The notes: a model not told the origin generated them from the letters alone. A DNA stretch of 64,000 bases from Platerodrilus igneus (GCA_036346225.1 JARFIW010001178.1:62001-126000), one strand, 5' to 3'. Positions 1 to 10,557 are shown, counted from the stretch's first letter. Numbers and translations: made by a program.

Positions 1-553
1 AAGCTGAACTTTGTTCGGAAGTTAAACTATCTTTATTACAAATACTAGATATCTGAATATGTTGGGGTTGGTTAGAAAAATGCCACACATCTTCCTTTAA
101 ATTAGGAATGATATCCATTATTTTCCAGAAGTCAACACCTAGAATGAGGGTGTGACTAAGTTCAGGAACCATTAACACTTTAATGAGGTGAAGTTTTTCC
201 ATGAGTTGAATAGGAGCGGAAATGTAACCTAGGCTTTTACAAGTCTGACCATTGGCTACGGTACAATCAATAGGATTTTTGACCAAAGTTAAACCTAATT
301 TTTGAAAAAGTTCATACCCAGGTAAACCAACTACAGACTGGGTAGCACCACTATCGAGAAGAGCCAACATAGGATGACCTAAAACTTTTATTTGCAGATA
401 AGGGCGCTGATCACCGTGTGCATGGGATAAAACGAAGTCAAGTAAAATTTTATTAGAAAAATTACACGACTCTGAATTAGTCGAGACTTGAACATTGGAA
501 GTGCAGGAGGCAGCCACTCGACTTATTGGTTCCTCCGCATTAAGTTTAAATGC
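1..553 (-). CDS. pol: Gypsy 1 pol fragment: retropepsin (aspartic protease), partial
   Basis: The minus-strand frame is open from 553 to the window edge. It contains the aspartic protease active site LLDSGATQSVVG (about 347-312 on the minus strand) and, later, the flap/second-lobe signature LILGVDFW. In Gypsy elements this enzyme cleaves the Gag-Pol polyprotein. The frame has a stop codon at 556-554, just upstream of the slippery heptamer, and no early start codon, so expression should depend on -1 frameshifting from gag. Reverse transcriptase, RNase H and integrase would lie to the left, outside the window. No break is seen in the part present. Confidence 0.85.
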
Positions 554-1822
554 TTATTACAGTCGGGACAAGTACGCGAGGTAAAATCAAATTTCCCACA
601 ACGATAGCATAATAACTTTCTAGGTTCCTTACATTCTCTAAAACAATGACCCAAACGAGAACAATTGTAGCAAACGATTTGCTTAGACATAGTTTGAATT
701 TCATTAACGACTGATTGAGATGACAAAACTTCGGGGTCTGGCATGGCACCAGGGGTAGAAATAAAGGCAAAGTCGGGTTCAACATAGTCACGTTTTCTAC
801 GTTGAGGTGGGACATACGTTTCGGAACGATATTTCTTAACTTCAAGTTTTAAACATTCATCTTCTAATTCTTGCAAGGATTGTACAACCGGAAGTTGTGT
901 AGTGTACAAAGGAGAAAGATTTCTAGAAATAATAATTTAACTGAATATCTTCTGCTACATCACCATAACGCCTAAACATAGCAGACATACAGGATAAATA
1001 TTCAATAATACTTTCAGAACGGTCTTGAGTCCTGGACAAAATGTCTTTGAACAATCTCATCTTATAGTCAGGAGGTTCAAAATGATGTAGTAATAATTTA
1101 GCCAAACTTTTCCAATCAGAAAACCTATTGCGGTTACTACGGTACCATAATAAAGCTTTTGAGTCGAAAAGATCAACAGCTGATTCATATAGCTGAATTT
1201 CAGAAACGTTACGAGCAATTCGAAGTTCTTCCACTCGTTCTAGGAAATTGTGAACACTAGGTGCATGAGAATCGCCGGAAAATTTCAAATTCCACTTCAA
1301 TACAGGTTGTGAAGGAATTTTGCAATTATTCGTTAAAGAACTAGCAGATGGCACTTCAGGTATGGGTATACACTCGCTAATAATTAAAGGTGACAAAACC
1401 TTACTAATATCGGTCACTTCGGAGGACAATCGCACATCTAATTTATCTAACAGCATCAAAATATCGGTCAATAAGGTAGTACGAACTTGGTTTTGTTCTA
1501 CTGATAAACTAGAAGGCACAATAAGATTAACTCTTTTCAATAAATGAACACAACGAGAACGAATAGTTTGTGACGGGGAATCTAATTTATCATAATTACT
1601 TTCCAATTCTTTAGTTTTAGAACCAATAATACTAAGTTCCTCATCAAATTTAAAATCAGAAGGCAAATGTGTCACAGAAGATTCTAATTTCATTAAGGGA
1701 CGCAAACATGCTCTTAAATTTTCGATAGTTTCGGAATGGGATGTAACCACTCCACGAATAAGCAATTCAAAATTCAATTCATCTTTACGTAGTCTATTTA
1801 TATCCATTTTAAACTCGGACAT
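523..1822 (-). pseudogene. gag: Gypsy 1 gag polyprotein (one frameshift)
   Basis: The ATG at 1822 (MSEFKMDINRL) is preferred over the upstream ATG at 1891, whose leader is hydrophobic and unlike Gag. The N-terminal part is helical. The core carries Retrotrans_gag features such as LKWNLKFSGD, ALLWYRSNRNRFSDW and PPDYKMRLFKDI. Near 925-935 a one-base shift moves the frame into the second segment (909-523), which holds the CCHC knuckle CYNCSRLGHCFREC and then CYRCGKFDFTSRTCPDC, a CxxC...CPxC ribbon with no histidine. Gag forms the particle and the knuckles bind genomic RNA. The single frameshift may be real decay or an assembly error. Family identity is firm. Confidence 0.85.
544..550 (-). promoter_or_regulatory. 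Gypsy 1 -1 ribosomal frameshift site, TTTAAAC
   Basis: On the minus strand the gag codons read ..CAT TTA AAC.., giving the canonical slippery heptamer T TTA AAC. After a one-base backward slip the frame is TTT AAA CTT and continues straight into protease. After a 7-nt spacer, GGAGG (536-532) can pair with CCTCC (510-506), placing a stem at the usual distance. The gag stop is at 525-523. Confidence 0.75.
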
Positions 1823-2270
1823 CGTACCAAAGAAGAACACCAAGCAATATAAATTTATAGACGAATAAAACCAACAAAATCTTAAACACAATTATTACAA
1901 AACCTTTGAAGTCGGCTTTTACCGCTTCAACAAAAATAATATAACCACAAGGTAATATAAACTAACAGCAATAACCATTAAAGTATTCTTAACACTTTAC
2001 TAAACCCATTATAAATACCATAAAGAATATTTGCACTGCCACTCGCCAATAAGTGAATGACCAAAACCGAAACACTAAACAAGGTGATAAGAACGTTAGC
2101 ACATGTAAGATAAATATTCTCTAAGTTACAAAAAAAATACCAAATGAAAGGAGCAAATTATGATATTTATATATAGAAACATAAACAATCGAACAACTAA
2201 CTGCCAAAAATTCAATAATTTAGAAGAATTCACAAATAGGAAACAAAGCGGAGAAAAGCAAAATTACGGG

Positions 2271-2382
2271 CTTACCACGTTGGTTGTCAAAAATAATGCC
2301 TCGAATCGGGGCCTATCACATTGGACGTCAATAATAATGCCTGGAATTGGGGCCTACCACGTCGGGCGTCAATAAAAATGTC
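2271..2382 (-). repeat. Three tandem ~43 bp units, each with a PBS-like core
   Basis: Three diverged units end in CGTTGGTTGTCAA, CATTGGACGTCAA and CGTCGGGCGTCAA on the plus strand, separated by AATAATGCCT..GGGGCCTA. On the element's own strand the cores read like TTGACGCCCGACGTGG, close to the TGGCGCCCAACGTGG type of Gypsy primer binding site. One functional PBS next to the LTR is expected, so tandem copies are unusual. The same layout occurs in Gypsy 2 (45271-45496). Confidence 0.6.
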
Positions 2383-3765
2383 ACGGTAATTTGATGAAAG
2401 CTACAAAGGTGGGTTATTTAGGGTAGATACGGTGACTTTTTGCACCTCGGCTAATAAAGACTCTTCTGCAGGGGTGGATCTTGATTCCTGCAAGTAGGTC
2501 GTTAAGAACCCGAACAGACCTACAAGTAAATACAGTATAAAAGGCGCCAGAGACTTGATTAAAATGCCGAAAGAACTACGAAACCCCAAGTCCCAATGGT
2601 TTCGGATAATATCACACCTAAAGAGCAAAATAAGTATAACAACGGTAGCCACTACAATCATATAACTATATTTCAAAATAACTGAATTAGAAGCACAAGC
2701 AATTTATCTGGAATTAAATACACCACAGTGGTAATGCAAATATAAACGTATTTTAATAACACACATAAAGGATAATATATAAACCGGTATCCCACTAAAA
2801 GCAATGAATTTAAGGTAACTTTCGCCTGTTGGCGAGTACAAATTGACATTAAACTAGCCGCAAAATGTTTCTTGCTAGTAAGTAAATTTCAAAAACACAT
2901 AGGAGAAAGGCCTTACAAAATATACACAAATGGCTTTTCACCTACAGGTTAGCAATAAATATTAATTAATGTAAATGATTACTCACCAGAAAGCGGCATA
3001 AATTGAGCATACCTGGACGATGCAATCACTAGCTAGTGAGTCGCTGTGCGCCAGTGCTGACCTGTAACATGAGTAGACACACAAACAGCTGGTGGTAGGA
3101 TACCAAGAAATTGATATAGTTTACCAATAATAATGCAAAATATAACCAGCATACGGCTAATTACAGGGATTCAATCAGCAATAAACAATAATTACGCCAA
3201 TACTTGCGTAACGCAACACACAATAAATACAGCAATAAGTATCACTAACTTCTAAGTATACAACCTGGAGTCTGGATCATAAATCAATGCTTTCCGCTTC
3301 CAACGAGTCTTCAGTACATAAGCCACAGAATGAAGTAATATTTAATATTGAATTTAAACAGAAATCCAAACGGATGATTAGTACAGAATTGAAGTGAGCT
3401 CACAAGAAGCATCCACGGGCTGATATAAGAATCGGTTTACATGAAACAAGGGTAATACCAAGATTATAACCAAGATTCAAGATCAGGCTTAATACCAAGA
3501 TTAAGGACCCTGAAATAAATAATGTTAGTACTGAAATTTCAGGAGGATATACTTTACCACAGAAGTGGGTTTCAATGTATTAATAGCTAACAAAGAACAT
3601 CTTTGATATTCGTACAATACAAAATTCTGAAAGATAAATAATTAATATAAGAAAACACAAAACAGGAAAAACGTGGCTCACCTAATATAAGTAAAAGCAG
3701 GAAATATCCGCAAGGCGTTATTGTGAGTAGAAAAATAAACGTATATACCAATGTAATACCAAAAT
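2383..3765. other. Noncoding stretch, probably Gypsy 1 LTR and flank
   Basis: This AT-rich stretch lies where the 5' LTR of Gypsy 1 should be. A 91-codon minus-strand ORF (2676-2401) encodes a hydrophobic peptide with predicted membrane segments. I do not recognise it, and it is more likely a chance ORF in LTR or leader sequence. No LTR ends could be fixed. Confidence 0.4.
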
Positions 3766-3814
3766 CTACTCCACAAATATATCATTTAATACATCCAAAA
3801 CCGCAATAAAGCGA

Positions 3815-4036
3815 GATGAAGATGGATGCATTAAAGACTGCTTGTCAAAGCGGCGTTCGTTGAAAGAAGAACAATGGCTTCGTCGACAGGTTCTTATCAA
3901 CCACCTCCAAATTGAAGTTATCAATTTAGCCAACATAAAAGGTATTACAGACCATGAAGATCTGAGCACGGAAATAATATTAAATTACATAAATAATGGC
4001 AAATGTAGAAATTTACAAAACCAACCGTTTCAATAT
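3815..4036 (+). pseudogene. Unrecognised coding-like fragment
   Basis: An open plus-strand frame reads IKRDEDGCIKDC, then LKEEQWLRRQVLINHLQIEV, then EDLSTEIILNYINNG. Its charged, helix-like composition is more coding-like than the surrounding AT-rich sequence. It ends at the junction with a Penelope fragment at about 4033. There is no obvious start codon. It could be an exon or an internal piece of an element or host gene. No family is recognised and no function is assigned. Confidence 0.25.
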
Positions 4037-4280
4037 ATTGTTTAGTATTGCCGATATATGAACCATCGCAGTCTTTACAATTAACTTTGTATATACAATG
4101 AGTTTTTTCTTTATTAGGGGTGTTACTTTTTAATTTTGTGAATAGATGTTTATTAGTATGTTGGAATTATTTAATTTCTTTGCACAATACAAGGTAAACC
4201 GTCGACAAATTTTATAAGTGAGATATACATGACGAGTCGACAAAAGTATAATACGTAACAATAGAAGTTATTCTTATAGT

Positions 4281-4285
<5 letters not shown>
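4033..4285 (-). mobile_element. Penelope-like fragment (copy 0), cut inside GIY-YIG domain
   Basis: This stretch is nearly identical to 6670-6784 plus 8094-8225, the unit split by the mariner insertion. It keeps the piece encoding CIYKVNCKDCDGSYIGNTKQ and the adjoining noncoding sequence, and it ends in a (TA)n tract. It is also the undisrupted reference for the mariner target: here the site reads gatgtttattagtatg. Confidence 0.75.

Positions 4286-4324
<39 letters not shown>
4286..4324. repeat. (TA)n tract
   Basis: An uninterrupted TA dinucleotide run separates a Penelope fragment from a Gypsy LTR copy. Comparable tracts sit at 8226-8265, 26177-26216, 28316-28360, 31771-31814, 33235-33267, 36441-36474 and 51401-51446. 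Confidence 0.95.
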
Positions 4325-4326
<2 letters not shown>

Positions 4327-5106
4327 CTCATATTTAGACCAGGGTAGAAAATTAAATAATCACATCAAATAATTTTAATCACCGTGTAGAAGCTTTGGGA
4401 AGAGGTACGCTTTATTAAAACCAGGTTATTAGTTTCATTAAACATAAGAGATTTAAATCATGTACAAGACGCTTTATATCAAAAGAAACAGTATTAACAA
4501 GCTCTACGGGTAATGTAATTATTCCTAAACAAATGGAAATTACGTGCAAAATTTATATTAATTAACCCTATTTTAAGTAACCGGTAGTAAAACAAAGTGT
4601 ACACATAATAATTAATATTTAACTTGTATTCGCTAAAAATGAAAGGATAGAAGTCAATTTTAATTGGAGTTAATTAAACCATTATTAATAATAAGCATAA
4701 AACTGTGAAAATCCAAGATTATAATACCAGAAAATAAAGCTCTGAGAATTAATATTATTTTGAACACCTGCGTAGTTTAAATATCACGTACGGCGAAAAT
4801 TTTGCAGATAATTAATGGTTCAGAGAATCTTGTAGAAACCGTCGCATAATAGTTACGAGAAATACTAAAGATGGGTTATTTCACACTCCACATGGACTAA
4901 AATATAATCGATAATAAAGAATATCAATTTGCACCAATACGAACAGGTTAGAAAAGGAAAGAGAAAATGCGTCAAGCAAAGACACATATAGTAAAAGGCG
5001 TGATTTAAGCAACGTCACGAGGTTGAAAATAGGATGCAAATATGAGAGGTAAAAATAACAGTTCGGTATAAAAGTCAATTAGTTATTTCCAGACTTTGCG
5101 TGCCGT
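4325..5106 (-). repeat. LTR-type repeat, copy a (Gypsy 3 family)
   Basis: The sequence is closely similar to 33268-34085 and, more distantly, to 36474-37125. All three begin with ttactca.atttaracc immediately after a (TA)n run. The similarity to 33268-34085 stops around the shared tttgcgtgccgt. Because the other two copies flank a gag-pol remnant, this is best read as a solo or partial LTR of that family. An ORF at 5078-4881 is shared with the fused ORF at 33734 and is not thought to be a gene. Confidence 0.7.
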
Positions 5107-6388
5107 GTTGAAATTTCTGAGATTTAAATGGGGCGAGTACAAAATTCGTAAAAACCGATGCGCGAGCGACGGACTGGGAACATGGCATGAGAAATTCTTT
5201 AGAATTACCCGTTTTGGGGAACAGACCGATAGACAGGCTTTTTGCTATATATACCGAGGTGAATATAAACAAGCTCTCTTAGACTTTTGACTATTCGATG
5301 CGTTAAAAGCTCTTACATCCGCGACTTGATTCAAGATGTTAAACAGTGCATTTTAGTTTGATAAAGTAATTTAAAATTTTGCTCGTATATTTTAGTGATT
5401 CAAAATAGTTTGTTATTTACGTGCTAACATGAATGTACTTCAGTGCACTTAGATACAAGGTAATAAAATTTAGTATCACTGTACCAATTAGCAAAATTTA
5501 CAACGACAAATGTATACACAAAAGTAGGCAGTTTTGGCGTATATTGGTGAAAGACGCACGAATTTCTTTGCTATTTTTCGGGGGTGTTAATAATTAAATG
5601 GTTCAAATACGTGTCTGGATCCACGAAACAAGGGTCAGATATACACAGATGAGTTCCGGAAAAGCCCAGAAACAACTTTAAATAAATGGTGATGGAGAAA
5701 ATTTTAAAAGCGTTGAGAATTAGAAGCCGTAAATATAATCCTGTTGGAATGGTGTGATTAACTAAAGGGACGATGTACATTAAAGCTACGAAGACAGTAA
5801 CCTTCAGGTAAATTATACTATTTTGTTCGACATTTTGGTGTGTGTTGAATAACTTTATTATACTATTTTGTTTGACATTTTTGTGTGTGTTGAATTACTT
5901 GATAATTGATTTACTTTAAATGGACATTAGTGAAATTGTACTAACCATAAAATTTTAATTTTAAGATGAAATTTGCTTGTTTAAGTAGAAAGGAGTATTT
6001 AGTATTGATGTTCTGAATTATGATGAAAATTTAGGGTATGTCTTTGAGCTCAATTAGACGAACCTGGTTAATTAACGTAAAGGGGTGGTAGATGCTCCTT
6101 TATACTCAGACTCCGGTCTGCTTATATTGTTATATTAATTAGTAGGCATCCAACAAGGACTTTAATTCTGGATGCACGTTAAAGTGATAATAAAATTAAT
6201 CTTGAAATTCTTTTTAAAACTGAATTTTATGCTGAAATTTAATTTGAAAATTTAATGTATTCTGAATATTGATGTAAATAGAGTTAACGTTGATGTTTGT
6301 GGTAGGAATGTGTTGTTTAATTTTATGAATGAGGAGGTTTATAAAATTAGGTGAGCACCTGAAGCGAAACCAGGATCACAGCAGTTTA
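5107..6388 (+). repeat. Probable LTR (plus strand) ending at a PBS
   Basis: No gene is seen. The right end, gatcacagcagttta, is followed directly by a PBS-like sequence. The reverse complement of 26286-26310 ends with the closely similar gatcacagcaatctta, also followed by a PBS-like sequence. Inside, about 50 bp ending in gtgtgttgaat is tandemly duplicated at 5813-5895. The left boundary of the LTR is not resolved. Confidence 0.45.
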
Positions 6389-6408
6389 TGACGCCCAATC
6401 GGTGGGAC
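6389..6408 (+). promoter_or_regulatory. Primer binding site-like sequence
   Basis: TGACGCCCAATCGGTGGGAC resembles the TGGCGCCCAACGTGGGGC class of tRNA-primed Gypsy PBS. The internal part of the element is missing: Penelope sequence begins about 55 bp further on. Confidence 0.5.
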
Positions 6409-6545
6409 TAGAATTTTTTTGTTGAAAGGACCCAGTTCCCGCATCCAAAGGAGAATATCACAGCAATATATATATTAGGTTTATGTACAATTTGGATATT
6501 ATATTTCTTTAAACACTGTTGAATTTTTTTCGAAACCTTGGCATG

Positions 6546-6784
6546 TTATTCAATGCTCACATATTGTTCTGGTGTATTTTCATTTTTAGTGTGTTTTTCA
6601 TTTGTAGTGTTATATAGTTTATTTATTCTATCTCTAACACCAAGTTCATATAATCTACGATGGATATATTGTTTAGTATTGCCGATATATGAACCATCGC
6701 AGTCTTTACAATTAACTTTGTATATACAATGAGTTTTTTCTTTATTAGGGGTGTTACTTTTTAATTTTGTGAATAGATGTTTAC
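6546..6784 (-). pseudogene. Penelope GIY-YIG endonuclease domain, C-terminal fragment
   Basis: The reading frame contains CIYKVNCKDCDGSYIGNTKQ followed by IHRRLYE. This is the CxxC-containing GIY-YIG nuclease module found C-terminal to RT in Penelope-like elements, where it nicks target DNA. The tail RDRINKLYNTTNEKHTKN..TP..YVSIE is shared with copy B. The upstream part of the protein is cut off by the mariner insertion at 6787. Confidence 0.8.
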
Positions 6785-6786
6785 TA

Positions 6787-8093
6787 AGGGGTGATTTTTT
6801 AAGAGCTTGATAACTTTTTTTAAAAAAAAAACGCATAAAATTTGCAAAATCTCATCGGTTCTTTATTTGAAACGTTAGATTGGTCCATGACATTTACTTT
6901 TTGAAGATAATTTCATTTAAATGTTGACCGCGGCTGCGTCTTAGGTGGTCCATTCGGAAAGTCCAATTTTGGGCAACTTTTTCGAGCATTTCGGCCGGAA
7001 TAGCCCGAATTTCTTCGGAAATGTTGTCTTCCAAAGCTGGAATAGTTGCTGGCTTATTTCTGTACACTTTAGACTTGACGTAGCCCCACAAAAAATAGTC
7101 TAAAGGCGTCAGATCGCATGATCTTGGTGGCCAACTTACCGGTCCATTTCTTGAGATGAATTGTTCTCCGAAGTTTTCCCTCAAAATGGCCATAGAATCG
7201 CGAGCTGTGTGGCATGTAGCGCCATCTTGTTGGAACCACATGTCAACCAAGTTCAGTTCTTCCATTTTTGGCAACAAAAAGTTTGTTAGCATCGAACGAT
7301 AGCGATCGCCATTCACCGTAACGTTGCGTCCAACAGCATCTTTGAAAAAATACGGTCCAATGATTCCACCAGCGTACAAACCACACCAAACAGTGCATTT
7401 TTCGGGATGCATGGGCAGTTCTTGAACGGCTTCTGGTTGCTCTTCACCCCAAATGCGGCAATTTTGCTTATTTACGTAGCCATTCAACCAGAAATGAGCC
7501 TCATCGCTGAACAAAATTTGTCGATAAAAAAAGCGGATTTTCTGCCAACTTTTCTAGGGCCCATTCACTGAAAATTCGACGTTGTGGCAGATCGTTCGGC
7601 TTCAGTTCTTGCACGAGCTGTATTTTATACGGTTTTACACCAAGATCTTTGCGTAAAATCTTCCATGTGGTCGAATAACACAAACCCAATTGCTGCGAAC
7701 GGCGACGAATCGACATTTCACGGTCTTCAGCAACACTCTCAGAAACAGACGCAATATTTTCTTCTGTACGCACTGTACGCATTCGTGTGGTTGGTTTAAT
7801 GTCCAATAAAGTAAACTGAGTGCGAAACTTGGTCACAATCGCATTAATTGTTTGCTCACTTGGTCGGTTATGTAGACCATAAATCGGACGTAAAGCGCGA
7901 AACACATTTCGAACCGAACACTGATTTTGGTAATAAAATTCAATGATTTGCAAGCGTTGCTCGTTAGTAAGTCTATTCATGATGAAATGTCAAAGCATAC
8001 TGACCATCTTTCTCTTTGACACCATGTCTGAAATCCCACGTGATCTGTCAAATACTAATGCATGAAAATCCTAACCTCAAAAAAATCACCCGT
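6787..8093 (-). mobile_element. Tc1/mariner-superfamily transposon, complete with TIRs and TA duplication
   Basis: TA at 6785-6786 and 8094-8095 flanks terminal inverted repeats AGGGGTGATTTTTT and ACGGGTGATTTTTT. Copy 0 at about 4150 is the empty site. The element is 1307 bp long and carries one transposase gene on the minus strand. It inserted into Penelope copy A and is therefore younger than that copy. Confidence 0.93.
6894..7980 (-). pseudogene. Mariner-like DDD transposase, one homopolymer frameshift
   Basis: The ATG at 7980 (MNRLTNEQRLQIIEFYYQNQ) begins two helix-turn-helix regions. The catalytic core shows FSDEAHFWLNG (first D), WFQQDGATCHTA (second D) and PPRSCDLTPLDYFLWGY (third D), with 36 residues between the second and third D by my count. 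A run of seven T (minus strand, about 7525-7531) is one base too long, shifting the frame between PLF and YRQILFSDE. Apart from this the roughly 360-codon gene is open to its stop at 6894. The product would bind the TIRs and cut and paste the element. A one-base homopolymer change could be a sequencing error, so the copy might be functional. Confidence 0.9.
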
Positions 8094-8220
8094 TAGTATG
8101 TTGGAATTATTTAATTTCTTTGCACAATACAAGGTAAACCGTTGACAAATTTTATAAGTGAGATATTCATGACGAGTCGACAAAAGTATAATACGTAACA
8201 ATATAAGTTATTCTTATAGT

Positions 8221-8268
<48 letters not shown>

Positions 8269-8344
8269 AGGTTTATGTACAATTTGGATATTATATTTCT
8301 TTAAACACTGTTGAATTTTTTTTCGAAACCTTGGCATGTTATTC

Positions 8345-9660
8345 AATGCTCACATATTGTGTGTATTGGGGTGTATTTTTATTTTTAGTGTGTTTTTCAT
8401 TTGTAGTGTTATATAGTTTATTTATTCTATCTCTAATTATAGGTGTGTAGAATTTACAGGGATATCCATTTTTATCTAATGTATTTTTGATTTTGTTTAG
8501 AATAGCTGGGCAGTAGCATGGATGGGTAAACGTTAATGCTCTGTCAATCAAATATTTAGTTACATTTTTTAATATTGGTTAGGCACGTTCGAGCAAAAGT
8601 TAAGATATCTTCATGTCCAAACATTTTTTCTGTACCATTTGGTATAAATTTTACCTGTATTGTCATAATGTATTTCAAGGTCTAGGAAATTAATAGCTTT
8701 GTTTATTTCTTTTTCATAAGTAAACTGTATGCGTGGATGGTAACCATTAAATTTAGTTAGTAGTTCATCAGTTTTTTGTGTTGGGATACATAATATGCAA
8801 TCGTCTACAAAACGCTTAAAAAAGTGGGGTTTAAATGAAAGAGTAGGAATTACCGTTGTTTCAAGCTCTTCCATAACTAAGTTTGCGATAATGGAAGAAA
8901 TTGGAGATCCTATGGCCGTGCCAAAAATTTGGGTATAAATTTTGTTGTTATATGTAAAATAGGTTGAGTTTAAACAATTTTATAGCTTCAATGAAATTGT
9001 CTTTACTTATAATAGTGAATTGTTTAAGTGTGTTCCATTTGTTTTTTATTATATCTGTAGCTAGGTTGATTGGCACATTTGTGAATAAGGACACAACATC
9101 CAAGGATATTAAAATATGATCTTTTAGTATAGTTTGTTTGGTAATAAATTTATGAAAATGCCAAGAATCTTTTACAAAATATTCAGTTTTCCCTATTAGG
9201 TTTTGAATTATGTTAGCTAAAAATTTTGAGAGATTGTAAGTTGGAGAATTTATGTTATTGATAATTGGACGTAGGGGTGTATTTTGTTTATGGAGCTTTG
9301 GGAGACCATATAAAAACAGGGCATGGCCATTATGGCATATTAACTGATTTTTATATTTTTCTGTTATTTGTTTTTTATTCATAAGTTTGTTAACAAAAGT
9401 ATTAAGAGTGTTTTGAATTTTTTTTGTAGGGTCAACATTTTCTATTTTATAAGTACTATCATCATTTAGTATTTCATGAATTTTATTTTGGTATTTGTCT
9501 TTATACGTGACGACTATTTTTTTACATTTGTCCGCGTTTATTATAATATTTTGATTGGAATTTAGAAAACTTTTTGATAGCTTAACTTCATAATTAATAA
9601 AATTGTGTACTTTCTTATCGTTTAAGGAATTTTTATGATTTGTTAAAATGTTGTATATTA
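8345..9660 (-). pseudogene. Penelope-type reverse transcriptase, frameshifted
   Basis: An open frame from about 9660 carries ADKCKKIVVTYKDKY, LYGLPKLHK, PLRPIINNINSPTY and ISLDVVSLFTNVP (RT motif A). A one-base shift near 8975 leads to FGTAIGSPIS (motif B), and then RFVDDCILC (motif C with the DD pair) and INFLDLEI follow. These are hallmarks of Penelope RT. In the copy as read, the GIY-YIG domain is deleted and a stop separates the RT from the tail segment 8551-8345. No clean start codon is evident. The gene is non-functional as written. Confidence 0.85.
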
Positions 9661-10066
9661 GAAATTAGTTGCAAAATTATACAGTTTGTAATAATAATCT
9701 TTGCATTGGCAAGCCTGTTTTAATATTGTAGTTTCTAACAAAAATAATAAATCCATTTACATTCAATAATCAAAGAAGTACATAATGGATTGTGTTCAGT
9801 GATTTATATTAGTTGTAGACCATTTACTTCAATGTTAATATGTGAGTTATACACCAGTTAAATTTTCTTTTAAAATTTTTAGATTAACTTAGTATAATTT
9901 ATTTAAGTTTTATTATTTTTATACTTTTTGTAGACTTAAACATGTGATCATGGTTTAATAAACCGAAACGCGTAATGTTTATATACAAATATTAAAAAGC
10001 ATTTTACATTACATTTATGACGTACAGGTCAAGAAATTACACACAAATTGAAATTTTAAAGGTCAA
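9661..10066. other. Penelope flank with hammerhead-like motif
   Basis: AT-rich sequence to the right of the RT (5' side of copy B). It holds the motif at 9944-9969 and a possible stem of GTAATGT (about 9972-9978) with ACATTAC (about 10008-10014). No gene is present. Confidence 0.5.
9944..9969 (+). ncRNA. Hammerhead ribozyme-like motif of Penelope elements (altered core)
   Basis: GTGATCA, then GGTTT-aat-AAACC, then GAAAC resembles the Penelope-associated CUGAUGA - stem II - GAAAC layout. The core positions equivalent to C3 and G8 read G and C here, that is, exchanged. The motif lies on the strand opposite to the RT. Stems I and III were not convincingly found, so catalysis is unproven. Confidence 0.4.
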
Positions 10067-10211
10067 GAAACACACACACGTATGCGCACGCGCACGTGCG
10101 GGCGCGCATTCGCACGTGCGAGCAAGCGTCCACACGCACGCGCACACACGCACGCGCGCACACGCAAGCGCGCACACACACAAACACACACACACACACA
10201 TACATACACAC
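10067..10211. repeat. (CA)n/(CACG)n alternating purine-pyrimidine microsatellite
   Basis: About 145 bp of CA, CG and TG alternation with few breaks. It is locally GC-rich in an AT-rich window. ORFs across it on both strands are artefacts of the repeat. Confidence 0.9.
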
Positions 10212-10557
10212 GAGTTTTGTTGTTGTAAGTACGTGTTTCAAATGCTCCTGTGCATTTTTGAAAATATGTGGTAAAAATAAGAAAATAAAAGTTGTGCGTG
10301 TTTTCAGTGCATAAAAGACAGTACATTTAGTGTTGCAATCAAAAGAAACAGGCTCTCTAAGCCATTTTTGAAGATTTTAGCAAATTTTGAAATAAATTTG
10401 TTATAAACGTCAATTTGACATATAGTTTATTCGAATTGGCATTAGTTGAAGTTACAGCAAATTTGGTTATTTGATTTTAAATAAGTGGCCACAGAGTCAT
10501 TAATTTTGTTCCATTTCCTACTTTAATGAGTTGTGAAGTATTAATGCATCTCTAAGG

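Larger units (their letters stand above)
1..2382 (-). mobile_element. Ty3/Gypsy-type LTR retrotransposon 1, truncated by window edge
   Basis: Reading the minus strand: tandem PBS-like motifs (2382-2271), leader, gag (1822-523), a -1 frameshift site (550-544) and the retropepsin start of pol, which runs off the window at position 1. Order and motifs are those of a Ty3/Gypsy element. The 5' LTR should lie to the right of 2382, but no clean TG...CA termini were found. Gag resembles that of Gypsy 2 (43.4-44.9 kb): both have one CCHC knuckle followed by a C-x2-C...C-P-x-C ribbon, so the two belong to related lineages. Confidence 0.85.
6462..8225 (-). mobile_element. Penelope-like element copy A (3' part), split by a mariner insertion
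   Basis: The two halves, 6462-6786 and 8094-8225, join to match copy 0 at 4033-4285. The 3' end (lower coordinates) is shared with copy B at 8266-8420. Only the GIY-YIG end and 3' tail remain and no RT is present, so it is 5'-truncated. Head-to-tail partial tandem copies are typical of Penelope-like elements. Confidence 0.8.
8266..9975 (-). mobile_element. Penelope-like element copy B with RT, lacking GIY-YIG
   Basis: RT (9660-8611) is followed by linker and tail. The segment that should encode GIY-YIG is missing: NGYPCKFYTPII joins directly to RDRINKLY, which in copy A follows the nuclease. A (TA)n tract separates it from copy A. A hammerhead-like motif lies at 9944-9969. The right boundary is approximate. 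Confidence 0.75.

Noticed and set aside
2401..2676. 91-codon hydrophobic ORF as a possible envelope-like gene of Gypsy 1
   Set aside because: It lies upstream of gag in the probable LTR or leader, is too short for an envelope protein and has no known motif.
4881..5078. 65-codon hydrophobic ORF shared with the end of the fused ORF at 33734
   Set aside because: Shared only because both lie in copies of the same LTR; no coding signature.
9944..9969. Calling the hammerhead-like motif an active ribozyme
   Set aside because: Stems I and III are not evident and the core is altered; kept only as a motif with low confidence.
10017..10326. Overlapping ORFs on both strands rich in Thr/His/Arg or Val/Cys
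   Set aside because: Produced by the CA/CG microsatellite; open in several frames at once.
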